This document shows positions 26,251 through 35,873 of a DNA stretch of 64,000 bases, piece by piece. Where the stretch lies: contig CBDHGC010000004.1 of assembly GCA_965262925.1 (NCBI GenBank), positions 2,790,001-2,854,000 on the forward strand. The letters are read 5' to 3'. The DNA is from WTFV01 sp965262925 (GTDB lineage: Bacteria; Acidobacteriota; Vicinamibacteria; Vicinamibacterales; UBA8438). Under the pieces are notes generated by a model that ran no database searches, was not told the origin of the DNA, and saw only the letters and a list, made by a program, of their open reading frames with translations. The translations under genes and the position numbers were made by a program. Within the stretch, counting starts at the first letter, position 1. Each line of letters opens with the position of its first letter.

Positions 26251-27108
26251 TCAGCTCTGTGTTCGGTCCTTGTTTCCGCTTCCGGTCGTCGGCGGCTCGA
26301 TCACCGGTTGTGCCGGCACTTGTCCGACTTCTTCTCTCGCACGCGCATCCAGGACTTCCGGCGCCCGCGCTCGCGCGCCGTCATAGACTTGCGTGGCAAT
26401 CCGGCAGAAATGCGTCTTCTCCGCGTCGGTCGTCGGGTCCTGCCATCGCGGGTACTGCGCTTCGCCGCCGAACTTCGCGAGCAGCTCCAGGCGCTCGCGC
26501 GTGGCCGTGGCCGGCAGTTTCTCGCCGGTCTTCTCGAGCTCTTCTGCGAGCTTGTGCAGCTCGTGCTCGGCCCGTCCCGGCTGGCCGTGCGCCACGAGCA
26601 GAGCCTTGATCGCTTTCTCGGCTGCGGCCTGCGCGCTGTAGCAGCGCACCTGCAGCCCGATGGTCGTGTCCCGGCTGCGCACGACCTGCATGTCGTGTTC
26701 GGCCTTTCTCAGCCAGTCCATGGCCTCTTCGCGCTGGTAGTAGAGGATCCGAACCATCCGTTCTCCGGGCGACTCCGGTATCGCGATACGGTCCCATGCC
26801 CGCGTGCTCCACCCCCGCGCCCCGCCACCGCGTTCGTAGGCGACGATCCCTTCGGCCATTGCCGGTCCGTAGATCCAGCTCGGCGAGTCCCGGAGGTCGT
26901 TCAGCAGTCTCCTGGTCGCCGGCACGATGTGCACCGGCGGGTGGCCCGTCGGCAGGCACACTGCCGCTCGCGCCTTCATCGCCTCGAGGTCCGAGACGTC
27001 CTTTACGACCACCAGGTCGACATCGGATTCTGCCGTCATCGTCGCCCTGGCGGCCGAGCCGAACACGATCACCATCTCGGGATCGACGGTTTCGACGATC
27101 GGCTCCAT
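26251..27108 (-). CDS. MNT nucleotidyltransferase-HEPN fusion protein
   Basis: 285 residues from ATG 27108 (a GTG codon lies just before it). Residues 1-110 are a minimal nucleotidyltransferase: MVIVFGSAARATM followed by SDVDLVVV gives the GS...DxD catalytic pattern (G17, S18, D29, D31). Residues about 145-255 are a HEPN domain: EEAMDWLRKAEHDMQVV, CYSAQAAAEKAIKALLVAHG and RAEHELHKL, with an Rx5H motif. Separate MntA/HepT proteins form a toxin-antitoxin pair in which MNT modifies HEPN; here both are in one chain. It lies between two degenerate CRISPR clusters, and its upstream frame runs through a CRISPR repeat. Confidence 0.82.
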   Translation of the reverse strand: MEPIVETVDPEMVIVFGSAARATMTAESDVDLVVVKDVSDLEAMKARAAVCLPTGHPPVHIVPATRRLLNDLRDSPSWIYGPAMAEGIVAYERGGGARGWSTRAWDRIAIPESPGERMVRILYYQREEAMDWLRKAEHDMQVVRSRDTTIGLQVRCYSAQAAAEKAIKALLVAHGQPGRAEHELHKLAEELEKTGEKLPATATRERLELLAKFGGEAQYPRWQDPTTDAEKTHFCRIATQVYDGARARAPEVLDARAREEVGQVPAQPVIEPPTTGSGNKDRTQS

Positions 27109-27219
27109 CACTGCGGCCAGTTGCGCGGGCTCCGGTCTGCCGTCGCTGACCCTCCATCCGCTCGGTTCCCGTTCTCCTCGTGTCGCATTCTCGGGCCAAG
27201 TTACGACATGGGCATTCAG

Positions 27220-27369
27220 GGTCACTCCGCGCGCCCGCGGGGAAGCACTCATCGGCGATGTGCTCCTGGAACCGGCCCACGATCCACCCCCGCGTGCGCG
27301 GGGGTGGATCGGTCAGCACCCGCGCCCCCATTTTACAACCGGTTCATCCCCGCTATGCCGGAGCGTACG
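27220..27369. CRISPR. Degenerate CRISPR cluster, 3 repeats
   Basis: Three repeat-like units lie at 27220-27248, 27281-27309 and 27341-27369, separated by 32 and 31 nt. They keep the type I-E palindrome core (CCCCGCG ... CGCGGGG) but with substitutions; the last retains only GGTTCATCCCCGC. Same orientation as the array at 25686-25892. The MNT-HEPN gene starts about 110 bp to its left. Confidence 0.7.
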
Positions 27370-27412
27370 TCTATCAGCCCGTGGAAGAAGTCTGTTCGCT
27401 GAGTTCCGCTGT

Positions 27413-28798
27413 TCAGGCAGCTTGGCGATGAGCGATTGAGCCAGCGAGCGTCGCCGGTGTCCATTTGGACCCCCAGGCGCGCGTCAGACACCCCCAGCGG
27501 TCGATCAAACGCCCGATCAGGCGGCAAATCGCCGAAACAGCCCGCCCCTGTAGGCTCCGGGGCGTACCGATGCCGGTCTGGCTGCGCAGGAGCAGCCCGA
27601 TGTTGCAGGCGGCCGCCTGAAGCAGCACGCGCTTGCGGACATTCTCGTGACCGCGCACCCACACCCGGCGCATACCGCCCGTCTCATACATGTGCGCGAA
27701 AGTACGCTCCACCACCTCGCCCCGGCAGCGTTGCAGGCGTCGACCCCGCCGCCCGCGGACACGCCGCCGGTTCGCATACAACGCCTTCTGCGCAGCACGC
27801 TTCTCCGGCGGCGTCTCTCCAGTCTTCTTGTCCTGCCAGCAGCGCCGGCCGCGCTCCGGCTCCGATACGTGACTCCGAACCCCTACCGCGCCGAGCGCCA
27901 CCAGCGTCTCGTCGCTGTGGTAGCCCTTGTCGGCGACCACCTCTTCGACCCCCGGACCGTCCGGCTGCACCAACTCCACCTGCTCGGCCGCCATGATCAG
28001 CGTCGCCGGCAGCGTCGCCGTATCGCCGTCCGATGCATCCTGCACCGTCACCGAGACGATGGCGCCCGTGTCCATGTCGACCCCGTGCTCGGCCTTGTGG
28101 GCCATGTGCGTCCGACCGTCCTTCATCTTCGCGACCTTCGCGTCCGGGTCCTGCGGCGATTTCCACTCCTTGTTCGACGTCTTCTTGTTCTTCCGCGACC
28201 GGTCGAACCGAGCCAGATCCGCCCGCGTCGGTGTCTCCACACCCGACGCTTCCGCCAACCGCCGAATGAACGCTTCGTGGGATTCGCCCGTGTCCCGCCG
28301 CTCAATGCTCCGCATCGCCGCGTTCGCTTCCAGCGTCGTCGCATCGATGCCGACCGTCTTCCCCCGAACCAGACCCGCAGCAGACAGCCGCTCCAGAATC
28401 CACGTGAATACCGCCTCGTGAGTCTCTACGTCGATCCGCCGCCGGGTGCGCGACAGCGTCGAGTGATCCGGCGCCGCCTCGGTCAGCTCCAGGTCCAGAA
28501 ACGACCGCAGACTCAGCGAATCCGCCACCCGCCACGCAATCCCGCGCTCCGACGACAGACCCTCGAAATAGCCGATGAACAGCATCCGGAAATACCGACC
28601 CGGACGCAGACTCGGCCGTCCCAGCCGGTCCGCGTAGAAGGCCGCGCACAACTCCTCGACGAACGCATCGAATCCGGAATCCGCCAGGACCCGGTTCAGC
28701 CGCTCGAAGTAAGGATGCCCATCGTTCGTCGGAAGGTCCGCCGTGTCCACCCACATCGGCGACGCCTGGCGCGCCGCCGGTCTCTTGCCCATCGCCAT
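27413..28798 (-). CDS. IS1182-like DDE transposase
   Basis: 461 residues. The N-terminal DUF772 domain contains GRPSLRPGRYFRMLFIGYFE and APDHSTLSRTRRRI. The DDE_Tnp_1 core shows GIDATTLEANAA, VADKGYHSDETL and EVVERTFAHMYETGGMRRVW. Lysine-rich ins (SRKNKKTSNKEWKSP) sits before the second Asp, as in IS1182 relatives. Start ATG 28798 (MAMGKRPAARQ). It has displaced the N-terminus of the serine recombinase to its right. No terminal repeats could be found by eye. Confidence 0.88.
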   Translation of the reverse strand: MAMGKRPAARQASPMWVDTADLPTNDGHPYFERLNRVLADSGFDAFVEELCAAFYADRLGRPSLRPGRYFRMLFIGYFEGLSSERGIAWRVADSLSLRSFLDLELTEAAPDHSTLSRTRRRIDVETHEAVFTWILERLSAAGLVRGKTVGIDATTLEANAAMRSIERRDTGESHEAFIRRLAEASGVETPTRADLARFDRSRKNKKTSNKEWKSPQDPDAKVAKMKDGRTHMAHKAEHGVDMDTGAIVSVTVQDASDGDTATLPATLIMAAEQVELVQPDGPGVEEVVADKGYHSDETLVALGAVGVRSHVSEPERGRRCWQDKKTGETPPEKRAAQKALYANRRRVRGRRGRRLQRCRGEVVERTFAHMYETGGMRRVWVRGHENVRKRVLLQAAACNIGLLLRSQTGIGTPRSLQGRAVSAICRLIGRLIDRWGCLTRAWGSKWTPATLAGSIAHRQAA

Positions 28799-28887
28799 GC
28801 CGTTCAGTGTACGAAACTCGACCGCGCCGGGGCCAGGCCGGATCCGCGACTTTCGCCACAGGCTGCTATGGGCGGACCCGACAGCGA

Positions 28888-30165
28888 AAGCTCCGCCTCG
28901 CCGGGCAGCCGGGTTATCGACGCCTCCCCCGCGAGGAGTGGACGGTCTTTTTGCCGAATGCCCACCCGGGCTACATCTCCTGGGAACAATTTGAAGCCAA
29001 TCAGGCGACATTGCTCGAGAGCGCCGGGAGCGTACGTGCGGACCGGCGACGCAGCGTCCCCCGTGAAGGCGTGGCCCTGCTGCAAGGGATCGTCGTCTGC
29101 GGCCGGTGCGGTAACCGCATGACGGTGGGCTACAGCGTGTCCGGCGGTCACCCGACGCCACGCTATGTCTGTCAACGCCGGGGGATTGAACGCGCGGAGC
29201 CGCCGTGCCAGTGGCTGCCGGGTGCGGCAATCGACCATGCGGTCAGCCGGCTCGTGCTCGAGACCGTCACCCCTGCATCGATCGACGTGGCCGTCGAGGT
29301 GTTCGACGAGCTGCGGTCCCGGGCCGCCGAGATCGATCGCGCCAAACGAGCGCAGATTGTGCGGCTTCGCGAAGACGCCGAGCTGGCGCAACGGCAGTTC
29401 CTGCTCGTGCGGCCCGAGAATCGGCTCGTCGCCGACAACCTGGAACGCCACTGGAACCAGGCGCTCCAGCGGTTGGCCGAAGCCGAAGACGCGTATGCGC
29501 GTGCAGGCAAAGCCCAGGCCCCGGCGGTCACTCCCGAGATGAAGGAACGGGTGACCGCGCTGGTCGCCGACCTGCCGCGTGTCTGGGATGATCCGCGCAC
29601 ACCGGCGCGCGACCGCAAGCGGATGCTGCGGCTGCTCATCGAGGATGTCACCCTGATCCGCGACGACGTAATCCAGATCTCCATCCGCTGGCGCGGCGGC
29701 GCGACGCGTAAGGTCGAGTGTCCACTGCCGCTCACGGCGCCGGACCTGCGTCGTACTCCGGCCGCGCTTGTCGAACAGGTCCGCGTGCTCGCCACCGAAC
29801 AGACCGATGGACAGATTGCCGAGACGCTCAACGGGCGGTGGCTGCGGACCGGATGCGGTCTGCCCTTTACCTCCACACGCGTCCGCACCCTGCGCGGGTC
29901 GTACGACATCGACAGCTACTTGCAGCACCTGACCACCGCAGGTTGGCTGACCGTCCCGCAGATGGCCGCGCAACTCGACGTGCATCTGAGCACGGCCAAG
30001 CGATTCGCGCAGGAAGGCGTGCTGCGCGCCGTGCGTGCCGACGACAAAGGGACGATACTCTTCGAGCCGCCCGCCGGACCGCTGCCCGTCGCCCATCCCG
30101 GAAAACGGTTCCGGGACCGGCGGCGATATCCGAAACTTGCATCGCATGTACAGGAAGGTGCGTAG
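28888..30165 (+). pseudogene. Large serine recombinase lacking its catalytic domain
   Basis: The frame begins in mid-protein at GYRRLPREEWTVFLPNAHPG. It carries the recombinase domain end, a zinc ribbon (VVCGRCGNRMTVGY ... YVCQRR ... PPCQWLPG), and a long coiled-coil/C-terminal region (EIDRAKRAQIVRLREDAELA) to the stop at 30165. A C-terminal helix-turn-helix (LTVPQMAAQLDVHLSTAKRF) is unusual but present. The N-terminal resolvase domain with the catalytic Ser is missing, replaced by the IS1182-like element, so the protein cannot recombine DNA. Confidence 0.82.
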
Positions 30166-30179
30166 TATGAAGCCTGAAC

Positions 30180-30650
30180 CTTGTCCCGGGGACGGCGCAC
30201 CCGCGTGGGCAGCACCGCCACGCCGTAGTGGCGGGCGAGGTCGTGATAGGTCGGATTCAGGTCCGGCTCGTAGCGATGGGCGCGGTTGACCCCCGAGCGC
30301 AGGTTGTCCGGGACTACGAGCTCGGGACAACCACCGTAGAACTCGAAGGCTCGTACGTGCGAGGCCGTCCAGTCCGGCAGGGCCTGCGTCCAGGTCGCTT
30401 CGGCGAAGGTGTAGCTCGAAGCGCCGAGCACGGCCACGAAGACCTGCGCCTGACGCACCTCGCCGGTCTCGGGGTCGACCACCGGCACCGTCTGCCCGGC
30501 GTAGTCGATGAACAGTTTCTCGCCGGCGCGGTGCTCCTGGCGCATCACCAGGTCGAGCCTTCCGGCCCATTCCCGGTACTGCTCGCAGAACCGGCTGTAC
30601 TGCAACCCCTCGGGATGGATCGCCTTGTACTGCGGAGAAATGCGGATCGG
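30180..30650 (-). pseudogene. IS21-family IstA transposase fragment
   Basis: The central part of IstA is present: YSRFCEQYREWAGRLDLVMR, HRAGEKLFIDYAGQTVPVVD (first Asp in DYAG) and ALPDWTASHVRAFEFYGGCP, then PELVVPDNLRSGVNRAHRYE and VAVLPTRVRRPRDK. It stops at the serine-recombinase end. The N-terminal helix-turn-helix and the C-terminus are gone, and no istB is present. Confidence 0.85.
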
Positions 30651-30683
30651 CCCAGTGTTTACAAGGGCTTCCTGATCCGGCAG

Positions 30684-30914
30684 GCTAGATTCGACGCCAC
30701 CGTATACCACGGAGACCGGATCAGGATTGAGCAGCAGCCGCCGCCCGGTGCCGGTCCACGTCCGCCCGCAGGCACCGTCACGGGCAGCGGGGACGACATC
30801 ATCGTTCACGAGGGCCTTGTCAGCGTCGTGGACGGTGACACTCTACAGCGTGTCGTTTGCGCCGTCCCTGTGACGAGTATGAAGTACATCGAAAGCACCG
30901 ACGAAGGCGAGTAG
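30684..30914 (+). CDS. Possible C-terminal part of an unknown protein
   Basis: An open frame of about 76 residues reads ARFDATVYHGDRIRIEQQPP ... GSGDDIIVHEGLVSVVDGDT ... SMKYIESTDEGE. It looks protein-like, but no start signal is seen and the frame enters from the IstA relic. Low certainty. Confidence 0.3.
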   Translation, partial: ARFDATVYHGDRIRIEQQPPPGAGPRPPAGTVTGSGDDIIVHEGLVSVVDGDTLQRVVCAVPVTSMKYIESTDEGE

Positions 30915-30922
30915 AACAGGTA

Positions 30923-31213
30923 TCAGAACGTCCGCCAAGCTTGCCGTCGCCGGCGCTTGCGGAGATACGCCGCCCGCGTGTCGAGACACCGCTGACAGCA
31001 CGTACGCCCTTCTACGGCATCCGCTGGACACCGCTGGCAGCGGCCCGACTCGACACGCCGCGCCCGCCAGTCCCGGCCCGTCTCCGCCATCGCCGCCGCG
31101 CACCGCTCGCACCGCGCCCGTCCCTCGACCGGCTCGCCGCACTGCCGGCACCGCCCCAACCGCCGACAGTGATACCGATACCACCGTTCGGCCGCCGCTT
31201 CACCGGAGCACAT
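30923..31213 (-). CDS. Cys-rich multi-zinc-ribbon protein divergent from DUF6788-like gene
   Basis: 96 residues from the ATG at 31213. The frame remains open upstream, where CETCQKVPCMC would add another Cys cluster, so the true start is uncertain. It contains repeated C-x2-C units: GRCRQCGEPVEGRARCERC and GRCQRCPADAVEGRTCCQRC, plus a basic tail (YLRKRRRRQAWRTF). This looks like a tandem zinc-binding nucleic-acid protein. It takes the place the DDE transposase has in the related IS at 1662-3603. Confidence 0.6.
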   Translation of the reverse strand: MCSGEAAAERWYRYHCRRLGRCRQCGEPVEGRARCERCAAAMAETGRDWRARRVESGRCQRCPADAVEGRTCCQRCLDTRAAYLRKRRRRQAWRTF

Positions 31214-31301
31214 GCACGGCACCTTCTGGCACGTCTCGCACGCCTCAGCCAGCCGACCGACTGTACATGTACCCGCAAAGAGGATGTCAAGCAGCCAATC
31301 G

Positions 31302-31652
31302 ATGGCCCACGACGAAGCGATGCGTCGGTACCAAGAACAGTACGATGCGCTCAAGGCGAAACTACAAGCGGTCGGGTTTATCGGCCAGGGCAGCGTCCAG
31401 ACCCGCCGTATAGCCTGTGGGTCGCCCACCACCTGCCGCTGCTGTCAAGACCCGGACGCCCGCCACGGTCCCTACCACTACTGGACGCGGAAGGCCCGCG
31501 GAAAAACCGTCGGCTTGAAGCTCACCGCAGACGAACTCGGCCTTTACCGGGAGTGGATCGAGAACAACCGTGAACTGGAACGGCTCGTGAAGGAAATGCG
31601 CCGCATCTCTTCGCGTGTGCTTGCCCTCATCACAGGCAGGCAGGCTCCATGA
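31302..31652 (+). CDS. DUF6788-like small protein, paralogue
   Basis: 116 residues, clearly related to the product of 3103-3459: RRYQEQYDALKAKLQAVGF, QTRRIACGSPTTCRCCQDPD, HGPYHYWTRKARGKTVGLKL and WIENNRELERLVKEMRRISS. The Cys patch is extended (CGSPTTCRCC). Intact. Divergent from the Cys-rich gene at 30923-31213, with GTACATGTAC between them. Confidence 0.7.
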   Translation: MAHDEAMRRYQEQYDALKAKLQAVGFIGQGSVQTRRIACGSPTTCRCCQDPDARHGPYHYWTRKARGKTVGLKLTADELGLYREWIENNRELERLVKEMRRISSRVLALITGRQAP

Positions 31653-31917
31653 ACCCCCGCGTCTCCGGCTCCCCGGCGACAGTGGCGGTCACTGCCATCC
31701 TGCGAACGCTGCGTCCCGTCCGCTGACCCTCGCTCGCCCCGCCGCCTCAGGCAAAAACTCGGCCGAACACGCTTTTCGCAAGAGGCTCTAGCGTATCAGT
31801 GACCGCCGTCGTGTCCGCGGGCCCCATGAATGCCTTCCGGTGTATGCGCGTCGTTTCTTCCGTGTCCGCCGACCCAGGAATGGACACAACGGGAGACGAC
31901 AGACTAGACTAGAGAAA

Positions 31918-32133
31918 ATGGCCGATATTGACCTTCAGATGTTCTGCCAGCGTTGTGGCGCGGTGATGGACCTCACGGATCCAGGTCCAGAGAGCGCGTG
32001 GACACCTGACCAGTTCTGGAGCTGCCTAACGTGTGGCCGCCACTTCTGGACCACGTATCCCCCTCCGACGACCGCCTATGCGATTCTGCGGCCCACCGGG
32101 GCCAGGGAGCGCTATTCCCGTGGCGACAGGTGA
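31918..32133 (+). CDS. Small zinc-ribbon protein
   Basis: 71 residues. Two CxxC pairs, MFCQRCGAVMDLTDPG and FWSCLTCGRHFWTTYPPP, are spaced as in a single zinc ribbon. The ribosome site is weak (AGAGAAA). Function unknown; possibly a transcription- or mobile-element-associated small protein. Confidence 0.55.
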   Translation: MADIDLQMFCQRCGAVMDLTDPGPESAWTPDQFWSCLTCGRHFWTTYPPPTTAYAILRPTGARERYSRGDR

Positions 32134-32299
32134 GGGGTTCCTCGTGCTACTACACGTTCCACGCCTGTGAGACCATGGCCTGCGCCTGTCTTCTTAAGAA
32201 TTTCGTCGAGAATTAGGATTTCCCGGCGGGGGGCGTTCATCTCCGCCGCCGGGACTCGAATCGATGATGCACGCCGTCGGGCGCGCGGTCAACGCACGA

Positions 32300-32524
32300 T
32301 CAGTGCACCGGCTCACCCGGCGCCGACAGTAACGCGGCCAGTTCATCGAACGGCACGCCGTACAGGTACACGCATTCGTCAGGCGAACCACTCAGTTGGG
32401 CGACTGCATCCCCCCGGTTGTCCTCCCAGTAATGGACGATATCGGCCAGCCTAACGCGCGCCCGCCGCCCGTCGCGCGAGTAATCGATCCAGCCCGCGCC
32501 GCCCTTCGTCGTTGTCGTTTCCAT
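32300..32524 (-). CDS. Small hypothetical protein
   Basis: 74 residues with a good ribosome site (GGGAGGGAACG) before ATG 32524. Contains WIDYSRDGRRARVRLADIVH and ECVYLYGVPFDELAALL. No family recognised. It lies about 110 bp downstream of the broken primase gene and may be the next gene of that phage/plasmid-like unit. Confidence 0.6.
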   Translation of the reverse strand: METTTTKGGAGWIDYSRDGRRARVRLADIVHYWEDNRGDAVAQLSGSPDECVYLYGVPFDELAALLSAPGEPVH

Positions 32525-32633
32525 CGTTCCCTCCCCCCGGCGCCCTCGCGCGCGCGAGCGCAAACCAAAAACTCCACCCCTTCCACCCCTTCCGCCCCTC
32601 GCGGCCCCCCCCCGGAAGGGGTGGAGATCCCGG

Positions 32634-33965
32634 TTACCGCGGCGGGATCTCCAATTGGTCCACGTTGCCCGTCGTGGCGTCCCGAGCGTTGTAGTCCTCC
32701 CGCAGCGTCCGATAGAGCGCCCTGCGCGTCAGCGGGAACCTTCACGCCGGCGGTCCCGGCCCAGGTCGCATACGTCTGATAGATCATCGTCTTCGCCACT
32801 CGCGTCCCGGCGATCACGGAGACGAACTCACTCAGCATGTCCGCCTCGCTCTCGTAGTCGGCCGTGGCCCGCCTCACCGACTCCAGCGCGGCCGGCAGCC
32901 CCTCGTCGAGATACCGCTGCGCCCCGTCCACGATCCAGCGCATGACCTCCCGCTTGTCGATCCGCGCGCCGAGCGTGGGATCGAGCACCGCCGGCCGGTG
33001 CGTGAACGGCAGCACCCGCAGGCGCCGCGAGAGCCCGGTATCCTTTGCCCCGCCGAGCGATGGCGCAAGATTCGCCGCGAGCACTATCTGAGCCTGTGGT
33101 CTGAACTCGGCGTAGTCCTGGCGCATCTTCCTCGCCCGGATCGTCTCGCCCGAAACGAGCGACTTCGCCCGGCCGGTGTGCCACTTCGACCCCCGCGGGA
33201 TCTCGTCTCCGATCACCAGCCGGCGCCCGGCCAGGTCCGCGAGCCACGCCGGATGCTGCGTGCTCCTCGACTCCATCAGGTCGGTTGGATCGATGCGGCG
33301 CGCGTAACTGCCGAGCGAATCCGCCAGCGCCGACAGCCACGTACCCTTGCCGGTCGCAGCCGGGCCGTAGATGAACAGCAGCAGGTGCTCGCGGGTGTGG
33401 CCGGTCGCCGCGTAACCGGCGAGCACCTGTAGCCAGTCGAGCGCATCCTCCGGCACGGCCGCGCGCAGGAACTCCGACCACGCCCCCGCTGGCATGCCCG
33501 GCGACCCCGGCGCCTCCGCCGTCGACCATGTGATCAGGTCGTCGCGGGTCCGCGGTCGCACGTCGCCCGTCCGCAGGTTGCAGAGCAGACCGTCCGGCAG
33601 GCCAAGACCTCGGGATCCGCGTCCCAGGCCGCCGGGTCCGTCGCGGTCCGGTCCGTGACGACGATGGATGCTCCGCGAGCCGTGCCAGCACGCCCGCCGG
33701 TCCGCGGGTCCGGCACGATATCTTCCTTCGAAAGCGTGCCGTAGTGCTCGCGGCCGTAGGCCATGAGCGCCGACAGGAGCGCCTTTCGCCGGTCCGGCTC
33801 CCATGCCGAACCCGACCACTCCAGGAACCCGAAGCCCGGTCGATAGCGCCAGTCTTCGCCGTGGTCCCGGACGAACCCGACGCCGACATCGTATTCCGAC
33901 CCGAACAGGTTGTCGGGCTGTGGTTGTGGTGGTGCCTGCGCTGGTGATACCAGCCTGAGATTCAT
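32634..33965 (-). pseudogene. P4/D5-type phage-plasmid primase-helicase, two frameshifts
   Basis: Starts MNLRLVSPAQAPP at 33965. The D5_N-like region includes YRPGFGFLEWSGSAWEPDRR. After a frameshift near 33600 it continues LPDGLLCNLRTGDVRPRTRD and LDWLQVLAGYAATGHTREHL. Then comes the Walker A LLLFIYGPAATGKGTWLSAL, Walker B-like RRLVIGDEIPRG and sensor VLAANLAPSL. A second one-base change near 32745 moves the end to LTRRALYRTLREDYNARDAT ... EIPPR and a stop at 32634. This is a superfamily 3 helicase of phage satellites and plasmids, now disrupted unless the indels are sequencing errors. Confidence 0.82.
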
Positions 33966-34518
33966 CCATTCCCCCTCTCGCCCGGCCCCCTCTCCGTCCC
34001 GTCCTCCCGTGCCACGGAGAGGCGGGCGGCCGGCGATGGCAACGCCGACCGCCCGGAGAAGGGGATTTGCCCGGACGCCAGGATCGTACGATCAGAGGAG
34101 CCGGGTCACCGCCGCGTCGGTCGCCTTCAGACTCGTCTCATCAGACCCTCCGCCGGATGCGTGTGCGCCCAGGCGATCGCGGCGCACAAGAGGCCGCGCA
34201 ACACGAACCTCCCGGATCGGACGGCCGAGAATAGTCAGGGTCGCGCTACCGAGAAGGTCCGGTTTGAAGGAGGGGCCGTCCGACATGCCTGCTTCGCGCC
34301 GGGTGTTCGGGAGCGTCTCGCTCGCTCTCGGTGCAACACGGGGCTCCACGACGGGCGGCGGGCCTGATCGGACACAGCGGCGACCGGCAACGGATTGACA
34401 CAAGACGACGCGAGCGCTTACGATTCTCCCGTTTTTGTTGGGGTTTTCTGACTGAATCACCGTGCGCGGGGTCGTCTCGGTAGTCGCCTCAGCGTGCTCA
34501 CAACAAGGGGAAACATCG
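33966..34518. other. Intergenic, no gene seen
   Basis: No credible protein or RNA. It contains the promoter region for the HU gene; a T-rich stretch TTTTTGTTGGGGTTTTCTGA near 34434 lies about 75 bp upstream of its start. Confidence 0.35.
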
Positions 34519-34833
34519 ATGGCCGAAGCTCGCAAAATGGGCAAGACCGAGCTGTTCGCGCATTTCGTCGAGCATTTCGCTGCCGTCAACATCAGCATCA
34601 AGCGCGCCGACGCGCGGGAGTTCTTCGAAGAGTTGCAGCGGCTATGCGAGCAACAGCTTCAGGATTGCGGCGAGTTCACGCTGCCCGGCATCGCGAAGCT
34701 CGTCTTGCAGAAGCGCGAAGCGCGGACCGGTCGCAACCCAGCAACCGGGGAAGCCATCGAAATCCCAACCAAGCAGGTGGTCAAGGCTCGCATCGCGAAG
34801 CAGCTCAAGGACGCCGTGCTCCCCGAAGCGTAA
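34519..34833 (+). CDS. HU/IHF-family DNA-binding protein 1
   Basis: 104 residues, ribosome site AAGGGGAAA. Helical dimerisation part MGKTELFAHFVEHFAAV ... EFFEELQRLCEQQ, then the beta-arm region GEFTLPGIAKLVLQKREART and the signature GRNPATGEAIEIPTKQVVKA, where the HU proline is expected near NPATG. It binds and bends DNA in the nucleoid. Two more HU-like genes are in the window (46919-47212 and 51595-51907), the latter broken. Confidence 0.92.
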   Translation: MAEARKMGKTELFAHFVEHFAAVNISIKRADAREFFEELQRLCEQQLQDCGEFTLPGIAKLVLQKREARTGRNPATGEAIEIPTKQVVKARIAKQLKDAVLPEA

Positions 34834-35289
34834 ACGTTCCGCCCGGATACCCGGCGTGAGTGGTCGACTGGCCCTGCACGGCTGCCTGCTGCTCCACGCC
34901 CCGGGGGTTCGTCGCCCGTAAACGCAGGCAGGCAAGTTCGTCGTGCACACGCGATGGTGAACGGGACCGCCATGCTCCTGCTCCAGCACCCTGGCCTGCC
35001 GCCCGCAGCTCGTGCAGGTCGGGCGAGCAGGGCGCTGTTTCGGTCACGACGAAGGCGAAGGGGAAGTGGACGGCGGACTTTGGCCCCTCACAGGAATGAT
35101 GGGAACTGACATGCCACCGTTCCGGATCGCCAGAGCGCTCTTCTCCCGGATGCCCGCCAAGCCGCGCTGGCTGCTCGCGATCCCCGACGCCATTAGGGCA
35201 GCTCGATGAGCTGGACCGTCCGGTGCTGACGCGCCGCCGCGACCTCAAGCGGCTGTTCGGCGTCTCGCGGGCCCGGAGCGGCGACGCTG
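34834..35289. other. No gene seen
   Basis: Sequence between HU and the next gene. Short open frames have no recognisable features or ribosome sites. Confidence 0.35.
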
Positions 35290-35664
35290 ATGCGGACGTT
35301 CGGCGCGGAGCTGACCGGCCACGCGCTGACGCTGCCGCGTGTCGAGTTGCTGCGGCAGCTGCGGACGTACCGGAAGCGGGGCGTCTTCCGCGCGGAGGAG
35401 CAGCGGCGCGCCCGTCTGCTGACCGAGCTGCGCAAGGCCCGTCTGACCGGTATTCGGGTGCCGGTTCCGGCCGAAGCGCTTCAGGCGCGGCTGTCGGGCC
35501 TGCCGGCGGGCGTGCTCGTCGAGCCGGGCCGGATTGAGGTTCGGTTCGCCGAGGCGAAGGAGGCCCTGACGCGGCTGTATGCGCTGGCCCAGGCGCTGGT
35601 GAATGATTTCGAGGACTTCGACGCGCTCGTCGGCGGGGAGAGGACTTCGAAAGATCGAGACTGA
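35290..35664 (+). CDS. Hypothetical protein, helical
   Basis: 124 residues, ATG 35290 (upstream in-frame extension possible). Arg/Leu-rich helical sequence: LPRVELLRQLRTYRKRGVFR, then LQARLSGLPAGVLVEPGRIE and a helical tail. The segment LQxRLSGLPxGVLVE recurs in the short gene at 40458-40589, so the two are relatives. No family recognised. Confidence 0.5.
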   Translation: MRTFGAELTGHALTLPRVELLRQLRTYRKRGVFRAEEQRRARLLTELRKARLTGIRVPVPAEALQARLSGLPAGVLVEPGRIEVRFAEAKEALTRLYALAQALVNDFEDFDALVGGERTSKDRD

Positions 35665-35873
35665 AGGGGTCCGTGGATCGCGCTTGCGGGCAATGGCTTC
35701 CTCACGCTTTCCGCCGCCGCTCGATCATCACGACGATCGCGCGCGCCACATCGACGCCGGTCGCGGCCAACCTGGTGAGTCGCGTCGGGCTGGACGATCG
35801 CGATGACGATGTTCAAGGTTGGCATGACGGGTTCGGGGAGCTGAGGGTTGAGTGCGAAGAGGAGAACGGACTG

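Larger units (their letters stand above)
30923..31788. mobile_element. Right part of a DUF6788-type element with alternative partner gene
   Basis: The DUF6788-like gene, its 3' flank (GCGAACGCTGCGTCCC) and the right terminal repeat (31771-31788, GCTTTTCGCAAGAGGCTC) match the IS at 1662-3603. The left half is different: a Cys-rich gene replaces the transposase. No left inverted repeat was found, so this may be a truncated or recombined element, or a non-autonomous variant. Confidence 0.55.

Noticed and set aside
27395..28860. Terminal inverted repeats for the IS1182-like element
   Set aside because: Comparing both flanks by eye gave no convincing inverted pair or target duplication; only the gene is reported.
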